Origin: an uncultured Alphaproteobacteria bacterium
GTDB lineage: Bacteria; Pseudomonadota; Alphaproteobacteria; Reyranellales; Reyranellaceae
DNA: 6,284 nt
Direction of reading: 5' to 3'
Assembly: GCA_903929895.1 (NCBI GenBank)
Contig: CAIYWM010000382.1
Span: 1 to 6,284, forward strand
Under the pieces are notes generated by a model that made no database searches, was not told the DNA's origin, and worked only from the letters and a program-made list of their open reading frames with translations. Made by a program: the position numbers and the translations under genes. Shown piece by piece: positions 1-5,616 of this stretch; position 1 is the stretch's first letter; every line of letters starts with the position of its first letter.

Positions 1-501
1 ATCGTGTCCTACGGTGCGGAGACCGTCGCGGAGGTCCTGGAGTTCGGCTACGTGGAGGCGCGCGGCTTCGCCCGTGACCGGCTGTGGGATGCCGACCAGG
101 ATCCGGTCCAGCGCGCGGTGCGTGTGCGCTCGCAGGACGGCACGCCGGTCATGCACCTCACGAGCTACGTTCCCGCGGCGCTGGGCCGGACCTTTACCCG
201 GGCCGATCTCAACAGCATCCCGATGTTCCAGCTCCTGGGACGGGCGGGCGCCCATATCTGCGGCGCCGAACAGCTCGTCTCGGCGGTGCTGGCCGAGCCG
301 CTGGTGGCGTCGCGCCTCGGCGTCAAGGTCGGCGCGGCCCTGATCGACCTGCGCAGCCTGATGATCGACCAGAAGGGGCGGGCGGTGGAGTACGTCGAAA
401 TGCTGGCCGTTCCCGAGCATCTGAAGCTGCGCTTCGACGTGCATCCCGAGACTCTCAAGGTGCCCCCGCGCCCGACGTCCGTCACGAAACGCAAACGCTA
501 G
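1..501 (+). CDS. GntR/HutC-family transcriptional regulator, C-terminal UTRA domain (5' truncated)
   Basis: The reading frame is open from the first base of the window, so the true start and the N-terminal winged-helix DNA-binding domain lie upstream; 166 residues remain. What is visible matches a UTRA ligand-binding domain of the GntR/HutC family: an early strand with EFGYVEARGFA, then VRVRSQDGTPVMHLTSYVP (about residues 40-58), a helix-rich middle with AEQLVSAVLAEPLVASRLGV, and the terminal LIDLRSLMIDQKGRAVEYVEML pattern (about 115-136) that ends most UTRA domains. Family members bind a small effector here, often the substrate or an intermediate of the pathway they control, and usually repress until it binds. 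The basic tail ends in KRKR. The lyase gene starts 11 nt downstream, so the regulator is probably cotranscribed with, and likely controls, the enzymes that follow. The GTG at 4 is an internal valine codon, not a start. The effector cannot be read from the sequence. Confidence 0.85.
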   Translation: MVSYGAETVAEVLEFGYVEARGFARDRLWDADQDPVQRAVRVRSQDGTPVMHLTSYVPAALGRTFTRADLNSIPMFQLLGRAGAHICGAEQLVSAVLAEPLVASRLGVKVGAALIDLRSLMIDQKGRAVEYVEMLAVPEHLKLRFDVHPETLKVPPRPTSVTKRKR

Positions 502-505
502 AGGA
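500..505 (+). promoter_or_regulatory. Shine-Dalgarno sequence of the lyase gene, overlapping the regulator's stop codon
   Basis: AGAGGA lies 7 nt before the ATG at 513 and shares its first two bases with the TAG of the upstream regulator. It supports the 513 start over any in-frame codon inside the regulator gene, and the overlap suggests translational coupling. Confidence 0.7.
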
Positions 506-512
506 AAAAGCC

Positions 513-1382
513 ATGTCCAACGCCGCCAATTTCCGCAAGCTGCTGTCATCCGGGAAGATGGTCGTCGCGCCCGGCGCCATCGACTGCATCACCGGCCGTG
601 CCATCGCCCAGGCAGGCTTCTCGGCCGCCTACATGACCGGCGCCGGCACCTCGGCCACACTCGGCTATCCCGACTACGGCCTGATCACCATGAGCGAGAT
701 GGTCGGCAATGCCAGCCGGATCGCCAACTCGATCGACATCCCGCTGATCAGCGACAGCGACACCGGCTTCGGCAACGAGCTGAACGTGTTCCGCACGGTG
801 CAGGAGTTCGAGCGCGGCGGCGTCGCGGCGATCCACATCGAGGACCAGGTGTTCCCCAAGAAATGCGGCCATCTCGACAACAAGGAGCTGGTGAGCCGCG
901 AGGACTTCATTGCCAAGATCCGAGCCGCGTCGGCGGCCCGCAGGTCGAAGGACTTCTGCGTCATCGCGCGTACCGACTCGCGCGCGGTCGTGAGCCTCGA
1001 CGAGGCGATCGAGCGCGCCAATGCAGCCCTGGCGAACGGCGCCGACGTGGCCTTCGTCGAGGCGCCGCAGACCATGGCCGAGATCGAGTCCGTGCCGAAG
1101 CGGGTCAACGGTCCGTGCCTGTTGAACGTCGTGCGCGGCGGCAAGACGCCGGAGATCGATCTCGATGTCGCCGAGCGCATGGGCTACGCCATCGCGATCG
1201 TGCCCGGCCTGCTGCTGGGCGGCATCATTCAGACCTGCGACCGCCTGCTGGGCGACCTGAAGCAGGGCAAGTTCCCGCCGGTCACCGGCTCGCCCGGCAA
1301 GACCTTCGCCCGCTTCGGCGCCGCCGAATGGGACGAGCGTCGCACGGCGTTCCGCGACCCGGTCAAGGCCGCGGCGGAATAG
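513..1382 (+). CDS. isocitrate lyase/PEP mutase superfamily C-C lyase (methylisocitrate or dimethylmalate lyase-like)
   Basis: A 289-residue protein of usual length for short members of the isocitrate lyase/PEP mutase superfamily, a Mg-dependent TIM-barrel fold. The lyase loop KKCGH sits at residues 116-120 with the catalytic Cys118. Residues align at a nearly constant offset with those I recall for methylisocitrate lyase PrpB: Asp54 (YPDYG), Asp81 and Asp83 (DSDTGFG), His108 and Glu110 (HIED), Arg153 (ARTD) and Glu183 (VEAP). The Cys argues for C-C cleavage of a 2-hydroxy acid, to a 2-oxo acid (or glyoxylate) plus a carboxylate. It argues against the oxaloacetate decarboxylase branch, which lacks this Cys. 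The [11 protein letters not shown] segment (203-213) resembles dimethylmalate lyase-type proteins more than PrpB, which has an NITEFG-type sequence there. The start is fixed by the Shine-Dalgarno at 500-505. It sits between a UTRA regulator and a LeuCD-like hydro-lyase, which could supply its substrate. The exact substrate is unknown; methylisocitrate and 2,3-dimethylmalate are family precedents only. Confidence 0.88.
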   Translation: MSNAANFRKLLSSGKMVVAPGAIDCITGRAIAQAGFSAAYMTGAGTSATLGYPDYGLITMSEMVGNASRIANSIDIPLISDSDTGFGNELNVFRTVQEFERGGVAAIHIEDQVFPKKCGHLDNKELVSREDFIAKIRAASAARRSKDFCVIARTDSRAVVSLDEAIERANAALANGADVAFVEAPQTMAEIESVPKRVNGPCLLNVVRGGKTPEIDLDVAERMGYAIAIVPGLLLGGIIQTCDRLLGDLKQGKFPPVTGSPGKTFARFGAAEWDERRTAFRDPVKAAAE

Positions 1383-1394
1383 TCCATCTCAAGT

Positions 1395-1420
1395 TCCTCT
1401 CCTCCGAGAGGGGGAGAGGA
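1395..1420 (+). repeat. intergenic inverted repeat with two alternative hairpins
   Basis: The 64-nt gap between the lyase and leuC-like genes holds one pyrimidine-rich arm that can pair with either of two purine-rich arms. CCTCTC (1396-1401) pairs with GAGAGG (1406-1411) across a 4-nt loop. TCCTCTCC (1395-1402) pairs instead with GGAGAGGA (1413-1420) across a 10-nt loop. The two structures exclude each other. No U-tract follows, so it does not look like an intrinsic terminator. It could be an mRNA processing or stability element, or a copy of the dispersed CCTCTCC/GGAGAGG palindromes common between genes of alphaproteobacteria (recalled, not searched). Confidence 0.5.
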
Positions 1421-1432
1421 GGAAGAGCGACG

Positions 1433-1439
1433 AAGGAGG
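1433..1439 (+). promoter_or_regulatory. strong Shine-Dalgarno sequence of the leuC-like gene
   Basis: AAGGAGG is a full-length anti-16S match, 7 nt before the ATG at 1447. It decides that start and lies 12 nt downstream of the inverted repeat, so hairpin formation upstream would leave it accessible. Confidence 0.8.
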
Positions 1440-1446
1440 GAAGTGC

Positions 1447-2847
1447 ATGGCCGCCGCGCGCACGATGTTCGAGAAGATCTGGCAGCGTCACGTCGTCGTC
1501 GATCGCGATGACGGTTACACGCTGCTCTATATCGACCGCCACCTGATGCATGACGGTTCGGCGGCGGGCTTCGCCAAGCTGCGCGAGCGCAACATGAAGC
1601 TGCGTCGGCCCGACCGCGGCTTCGCGACGCCGGATCACTATGTGCGAAGCGACAGCCGCGACGTGGCGGACATCGTCGATCCACATCATCGCAAGCTGGT
1701 CGAGGTGATCCGCACCAACACCGCCGAAAGCGGCGTCACCCTGTTCGACCTGGGCGACGAGCGCCAGGGCATCGCTCACGTCGTCGGCCCGGAACAGGGC
1801 GTCACCCAGCCGGGCCTGACCCTGGTCTGTGGCGATTCGCACACCTCGACCCACGGCGCGCTGGGCGCGCTCGCCTTCGGCATCGGCTCGTCCGAAGTGG
1901 CCCACGTCATGGCCACGCAATGCCTGTGGCAGCGCAAGCCCAGGGCGATGCGCATCAGCGTCGACGGCACCCTGGGCGCCGGCATTACCGGCAAGGATGT
2001 CATCCTGGCCATCATCGCCAGGATCGGCACCGCCGGCGCGGTCGGGCATGTCATCGAATATGCCGGCAGCGCGATCCGCGGCCTGTCGATCGAGGGCCGG
2101 CTGACGGTCTGCAACATGTCGATCGAGGCCGGCGGCAAGGCAGGCATGGTGGCGCCCGACGATACGACGATCGCCTACCTCGAGGGCCGCCCCTTCGCGC
2201 CCAAGGCTGCCGAATGGGACAAGGCGGTCGCCCTCTGGCGCACTGTGCCGAGCGACGAGGGCGCCGCCTTCGACCGCGAGGTCAGCCTCGACGCGGCATC
2301 GATCGCACCGATGGTGACCTGGGGCACCAGTCCCGAGGATGCGCTGTCGATTACCGGCCGCATCCCCGAGCCCTCGACGGCGCCCGACGCTGCCAAGAAG
2401 GACAGCATGAAGCGGGCGCTCGACTATATGGGCCTGGTGCCCGGCACGCCGCTCGAGCAGGTCCCAGTCGATCGAGTGTTCATCGGCTCCTGCACCAACA
2501 GCCGCATCGAGGATCTGCGCGCCGCCGCCAAGGTCGCCAAGGGCCGCAAGGTCGTGATCCCGTCCTGGGTGGTTGCGGGATCGGGCCTGGTTAAGAAGCA
2601 GGCCGAGGCCGAGGGGCTGGACAGGATCTTCGTCGAGGCGGGCTTCGAATGGCGCGAGCCGGGCTGCTCGATGTGCGTGGGCATGAACGGCGATACCGGC
2701 AAGCCGCAACAGCGCATCGCCTCGACCTCGAACCGCAACTTCATCGGCCGCCAGGGGCCGGGGGTGCGGACGCACCTGCTCAGCCCGGCGATGGCGGTGG
2801 CCGCCGCCGTTTCCGGCCGCTTCGCCGACGTCCGCAAGCTGGCCTAG
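1447..2847 (+). CDS. leuC: LeuC-type 3-isopropylmalate dehydratase large subunit, divergent paralogue
   Basis: A 466-residue protein, the same length class as E. coli LeuC and alignable to it by eye along its length. The [4Fe-4S] cluster ligands are present: Cys349 in GSCTNSR and Cys407 and Cys410 in GCSMC. Other aconitase-family blocks are intact: LLYIDRH (26-32), GPEQG (114-118), [11 protein letters not shown] (128-138), GHVIEY (200-205) and STSNRNF (426-432). LeuC with LeuD interconverts 2- and 3-isopropylmalate in leucine synthesis. Several normally conserved positions differ: HDGSAAGF (35-42) replaces [18 protein letters not shown] (61-69) replaces the usual DHNV(S/P)T, AGSGLVK (377-383) replaces PGSGxVK, and VGMN replaces LAMN after the last cysteine. 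It sits in a regulated operon with an ICL-type lyase and without leuA or leuB. A dedicated hydratase or isomerase of another alkyl-malate or maleate is a serious alternative to leucine biosynthesis. Family membership is near certain; the substrate is not. Confidence 0.9.
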   Translation: MAAARTMFEKIWQRHVVVDRDDGYTLLYIDRHLMHDGSAAGFAKLRERNMKLRRPDRGFATPDHYVRSDSRDVADIVDPHHRKLVEVIRTNTAESGVTLFDLGDERQGIAHVVGPEQGVTQPGLTLVCGDSHTSTHGALGALAFGIGSSEVAHVMATQCLWQRKPRAMRISVDGTLGAGITGKDVILAIIARIGTAGAVGHVIEYAGSAIRGLSIEGRLTVCNMSIEAGGKAGMVAPDDTTIAYLEGRPFAPKAAEWDKAVALWRTVPSDEGAAFDREVSLDAASIAPMVTWGTSPEDALSITGRIPEPSTAPDAAKKDSMKRALDYMGLVPGTPLEQVPVDRVFIGSCTNSRIEDLRAAAKVAKGRKVVIPSWVVAGSGLVKKQAEAEGLDRIFVEAGFEWREPGCSMCVGMNGDTGKPQQRIASTSNRNFIGRQGPGVRTHLLSPAMAVAAAVSGRFADVRKLA

Positions 2848-2853
2848 GAGGGG
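2846..2853 (+). promoter_or_regulatory. Shine-Dalgarno sequence of the leuD-like gene, overlapping the leuC-like stop
   Basis: AGGAGGGG begins inside the TAG stop of the large-subunit gene and lies 6 nt before the ATG at 2860. It fixes that start and implies coupled, near-equimolar translation of the two subunits. Confidence 0.75.
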
Positions 2854-2859
2854 AACGCC

Positions 2860-3462
2860 ATGGAAGCCTTCACCACGCTGGATGCCGTCGCCATCCCGAT
2901 CGACCAGCCGAACCTCGACACCGACCAGATCATCCCCGCGCGCTTCCTCGGCAAGCCGCGGGACACGCAGGTCGGGGCGCTGTTCCACGACCTGCGCTAC
3001 GCGCCGGACAAGAGCCCGCGGCCCGACTTCGTCACCAACATGCCGGCCTTCGCCGGCGCGAAGATCGTGGTGGCGGAGCGCAACTTCGCCTGCGGCTCCT
3101 CGCGCGAGAATGCCGTCACGGTGATGGTCGACAACGGGCTGCGCGCCTTCATCGCGCCGAGCTTCGGCGACATCTTCTTCAACAACTGCTTCCAGAACGG
3201 CGCCCTGCCGATCCGCGTCGACGCCGCGCGCGCGGCCGAGTTGCGCCGGATGCTTCACGCCTCGCCGGGCGCCCGGATCAGGATCGACCTCGCGAGCCAG
3301 ACCGTGGTCGGGCCGGACGGCAAGTCGGACCGGTTCGAGATCGATTCCTTCCGCAAGGACTGCCTGCTGCGGGGCGCCGACGAGGTCAGCCTGACCCTCA
3401 GCTACGACCAGGACATCAAGGCTTTTGAGGCCAGGCAGCGCCAGGAGATGAGCTGGCTGTAG
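2860..3462 (+). CDS. leuD: LeuD-type 3-isopropylmalate dehydratase small subunit, divergent paralogue
   Basis: A 200-residue swivelling-domain subunit, the usual length for bacterial LeuD, 12 nt after the large-subunit gene and its obligate partner. Family blocks are clear: NLDTDQIIPARFL (18-30), ERNFACGSSRE (73-83), APSFGDIFFNNCFQNGALP (99-117) and the terminal LTLSYDQDIKAFEA (178-191). The substrate-contacting GSSRE motif is kept, but what follows is NAVTVMV (84-90), where canonical LeuD has HAPWAL. The loop after ARFL is GKPRDTQVGALFHDLRY, where E. coli has a longer QKVTRTGFGAHLF-type loop. Both segments lie near the active site in this fold (family knowledge), so the changes are consistent with a different substrate side chain. 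The gene ends 10 nt from a convergent gene, so no leuB follows in the operon. It may be annotated simply as leuD; the true substrate remains open. Confidence 0.88.
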   Translation: MEAFTTLDAVAIPIDQPNLDTDQIIPARFLGKPRDTQVGALFHDLRYAPDKSPRPDFVTNMPAFAGAKIVVAERNFACGSSRENAVTVMVDNGLRAFIAPSFGDIFFNNCFQNGALPIRVDAARAAELRRMLHASPGARIRIDLASQTVVGPDGKSDRFEIDSFRKDCLLRGADEVSLTLSYDQDIKAFEARQRQEMSWL

Positions 3463-3476
3463 CGTCGCGGCGCTAC
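3459..3476. terminator. inverted repeat at the convergent gene junction, possible weak bidirectional terminator
   Basis: GTAGCG (3459-3464) and CGCTAC (3471-3476) form a perfect 6-bp stem around a 6-nt loop. The repeat contains both stop codons: TAG of the leuD-like gene on the plus strand (3460-3462) and TAG of the membrane protein gene on the minus strand (3473-3475). No T-run is present on either side, so intrinsic termination would be weak. It is the only terminator-like structure at this junction. Confidence 0.35.
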
Positions 3477-4297
3477 TTCGCCGGCCCGAATCCCTGAAGC
3501 GTCCAGACGAGCGGGGCGGGGTCTATGCGGACTTCGCCGCTCTGCGGCCGGTCGATGTCGATGATCAGCACGATGGCCAGCGTCCAGACACCGAGCAGCA
3601 GTACGGAGAGTCCCGGCTGGCGGCCGCCGACCAGGCCGAACCCGTAACCCACGGCGCCCACCGCAAAGACGGAGACGGTCAGCAGGAGCCGCAGGACGTA
3701 GGCCGGCACATGGCTGGTGAAATTGCGCCGGTTGGTGAGCGACAGGTCGATCATCTCGTTGAGCGAGGAAAGCAGCAGGCCCGAGATGGGCGTCGGCGAG
3801 CGCTCGGCGACAGTGCGCGCTATTTGCCAGAGTTCGTTCTGGATGCTGTTGGTCCGCTGGTTGAGCCGGTCGACCTCCGCCGGATCGGAACTGCCCCGGA
3901 CCACGGCGATGCGCGTCTCGGTATAGTCGCGCAGCAGGCGCTGCATCGCCTCGCCCTCTGCGCCGGTCGCCACCGTCGCACGCAGCCAGGCCGTTCCTAT
4001 GGCATTGGCTTCGGCCAGGACGGAATCGCGGCGCTGCTGGTAACGGTCCGAGGCCATGGAAAGAGAGACGCCCAGCAGGAAGGCCAGCAGGCCCATCATG
4101 CCGGCGGTCGCGAAATTGACCGATGACTTCTGGCCGTCGGTGGGAGCGTGACGGCGGGCGATGAACTGACCGAGTTGGACGCCGATTTCGAGCGCCAGCA
4201 GCAGAAGCAGCAGGACGAAGAGGCCGGCGAGGTGGAGGTTGCCGTTGGCGAGCCCGTTAAGGGACGCGAACAGAGTGTCGAAGGGGCCAAGGGACAT
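3473..4297 (-). CDS. four-helix inner-membrane protein, DUF4239/bestrophin-like family
   Basis: The product is 274 residues from the ATG at 4297. Hydrophobic stretches at about 22-46, 61-82, 200-224 and 229-247 suggest four membrane helices, in two pairs flanking a long soluble helical region (about 83-198). The second helix runs into SMASDRYQQRRDSVLAEANA (80-99), followed by IGTAWLRA. This resembles the conserved core of DUF4239 proteins, sometimes called bestrophin-like, whose function is not established. The tail IDIDRPQSGEVRIDP (246-260) also fits that family. An in-frame TTG at 4351 would add 18 residues inside the end of hisH, but it is a weaker choice; the ATG leaves a 25-nt gap after the hisH stop. 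Its Shine-Dalgarno is poor (GAAG only, close to the start). Being codirectional with hisB-hisH suggests cotranscription, but nothing in the sequence ties it to histidine synthesis. Confidence 0.75.
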   Translation of the reverse strand: MSLGPFDTLFASLNGLANGNLHLAGLFVLLLLLLALEIGVQLGQFIARRHAPTDGQKSSVNFATAGMMGLLAFLLGVSLSMASDRYQQRRDSVLAEANAIGTAWLRATVATGAEGEAMQRLLRDYTETRIAVVRGSSDPAEVDRLNQRTNSIQNELWQIARTVAERSPTPISGLLLSSLNEMIDLSLTNRRNFTSHVPAYVLRLLLTVSVFAVGAVGYGFGLVGGRQPGLSVLLLGVWTLAIVLIIDIDRPQSGEVRIDPAPLVWTLQGFGPAK

Positions 4298-4322
4298 GCT
4301 TCGATCGCTCGCGGTCGGGGGC

Positions 4323-4964
4323 TCAGGGCTTCCAGCGCAGGAAGTTGGCAATCAGCCGAAGTCCGGTCTCTTGGCTCTTCTCTGGATGGAACTGCGTGCC
4401 CGCGAGATTGTCGCGGCCGACGATCGCGGTGACCGGTCCGCCATAGTCGGTCAGGGCCAGCACCGTTTCGGGCTTGCTGGCCGCGAGCTGGAACGAATGC
4501 ACGAAGTAGGCATGGGCGTGCGGCGCAATGCCGTCGAGCAGGGCGTGCGGCTTGAGGTCCGTCAGCTCGTTCCAGCCCATGTGCGGGATCTTGAGATGGT
4601 CCTTGCCGGGTTCGATGCGCACCACGTCGCCCGCGATCCAGTCGAGCCCGGCATGGATGCCGTACTCGACACCGCGCGTCGCCATGAGCTGCATGCCGAC
4701 GCAGATGCCGAGGAACGGCTTGCCGCGCTCGATGACCTCGCGCTGGAGCGTGTCGACCATGCCCGGCACGGCATAGAGACCGGCGCGGCAGTCGGCGAAC
4801 GCGCCGACGCCCGGCAGCACGATGCGATCGGCGGCGGCGACCTCGGCCGGCGACGACGTCACCAGCACGCGCTCATGCGTGCCGGCCTCGCGCGCGGCGC
4901 GCTCGAAGGCCTTGGCGGCGGAGCGCAGGTTGCCGGACCCATAGTCGACGATGGCGACGGTCAT
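4323..4964 (-). CDS. hisH: imidazole glycerol phosphate synthase, glutamine amidotransferase subunit HisH
   Basis: A 213-residue class I glutamine amidotransferase of normal HisH length. It releases ammonia from glutamine and channels it to HisF, which makes imidazole glycerol phosphate and AICAR from PRFAR in histidine synthesis, in the cytoplasm. The N-terminal [11 protein letters not shown] (5-15) is typical of HisH, the oxyanion-strand motif PGVGAF is at 51-56, and the nucleophile Cys88 sits in GICVGMQ. His193 and Glu195 in FHPEKS complete the triad. HMGWNEL (128-134) and YFVHSF (153-158) are further HisH signatures. The ATG at 4964 lies 10 nt after the hisB stop, consistent with one operon. 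Its Shine-Dalgarno is weak (TAGG around the hisB stop), so translation may rely on coupling. Its partner gene hisF is not in the window. Confidence 0.97.
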   Translation of the reverse strand: MTVAIVDYGSGNLRSAAKAFERAAREAGTHERVLVTSSPAEVAAADRIVLPGVGAFADCRAGLYAVPGMVDTLQREVIERGKPFLGICVGMQLMATRGVEYGIHAGLDWIAGDVVRIEPGKDHLKIPHMGWNELTDLKPHALLDGIAPHAHAYFVHSFQLAASKPETVLALTDYGGPVTAIVGRDNLAGTQFHPEKSQETGLRLIANFLRWKP

Positions 4965-4974
4965 GATCGGATGC

Positions 4975-5616
4975 CTAGAGCACGCCCTTGGTGCTGGGCA
5001 CGGCCGTCGTCTGGCGCGGGTCGATCTCGACCGCGACGCGGAGCGCCCGGGCGATGCCCTTGAAGCAGGTCTCGACGATGTGGTGGTTGTTCTCGCCGTA
5101 ATGGTTCCAGACGTGCAGCGTCAGCCCGCCCAGCTGGGCGAAGGCCTGGAACCATTCCTTGAACAGCTCGGTGTCCATCGTGCCGAGCTTGTCGCGGGTG
5201 AAATTCACCTTCCAGATCAGGTACGGGCGGTTCGACACGTCGAGCGCGACCTCGGTCAGCGTCTCGTCCATCGGGATGGTGGCGCTGCCGTAGCGGCGGA
5301 TGCCCTTGCGGTCGCCCAGCGCCTTCGACAGGCACTCGCCCAGCACGATGCCGGTGTCTTCCGTCGTGTGATGATAGTCGATGTGCAGGTCGCCCTCGGC
5401 GCGCAGCGTGATGTCGATCAGGCTGTGGCGCGAGAGCTGCTCGAGCATGTGGTCGAGGAAGCCGATGCCGGTCTTGATGTCGTAGACGCCGGTGCCGTCG
5501 AGGTTGATGGCGGCGGAGATGCGGGTTTCCTTGGTCGCGCGGTCCACGGACGCGCGTCGTCCGCCGCTGCCGGGCGTGGTCAAGGGGATCGGGGTCGTGG
5601 CCATGGGGAAGTTCAT
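4975..5616 (-). CDS. hisB: imidazoleglycerol-phosphate dehydratase HisB (monofunctional)
   Basis: A 213-residue protein that dehydrates imidazole glycerol phosphate to imidazole acetol phosphate, the step after HisH-HisF in histidine synthesis. It is the monofunctional type, with no histidinol-phosphatase domain. The two pseudo-repeated metal-binding motifs are clear: [13 protein letters not shown] (52-64) with [11 protein letters not shown] (80-90), and [16 protein letters not shown] (172-187). The family opening TKETRI is at 28-33 and the closing PSTKGVL at 207-213. I chose the ATG at 5616 because it overlaps the upstream permease stop as ATGA (5613-5616), a typical coupled arrangement. The ATG at 5604, four codons in, is an alternative, and neither has a recognisable Shine-Dalgarno. 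The first 20 or so residues are poorly conserved in the family, so homology cannot settle the start. Confidence 0.95.
   Translation of the reverse strand: MNFPMATTPIPLTTPGSGGRRASVDRATKETRISAAINLDGTGVYDIKTGIGFLDHMLEQLSRHSLIDITLRAEGDLHIDYHHTTEDTGIVLGECLSKALGDRKGIRRYGSATIPMDETLTEVALDVSNRPYLIWKVNFTRDKLGTMDTELFKEWFQAFAQLGGLTLHVWNHYGENNHHIVETCFKGIARALRVAVEIDPRQTTAVPSTKGVL

Noticed and set aside
84..512. In-frame upstream extension of the lyase gene, which could suggest a longer N-terminus
   Set aside because: The extension overlaps the UTRA regulator in another frame and is Arg/Gly/Pro-rich noise. The ATG at 513 has a proper Shine-Dalgarno and gives the family's normal N-terminus.
1395..1420. Intrinsic terminator between the lyase and leuC-like genes
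   Set aside because: The hairpins are followed by purine-rich sequence and a Shine-Dalgarno, not a T-run, and the flanking genes look cotranscribed.
1363..3258. 631-codon open frame on the minus strand, opposite the leuC-like and leuD-like genes
   Set aside because: It is a shadow of the strong third-position G/C bias of the plus-strand genes. Its translation is low-complexity, rich in Arg, Ala, Asp and His, with no recognisable domain, and it lies antisense to two genes with clear family motifs.
4298..4351. TTG start at 4351 for the DUF4239-like gene
   Set aside because: It would overlap hisH by 29 nt and add a polar, unconserved-looking stretch. The ATG at 4297 gives a cleaner start just after the hisH stop.
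4239..5063. 274-codon plus-strand frame opposite hisH
   Set aside because: Antisense shadow: no family resemblance, and hisH on the other strand carries its full catalytic triad.
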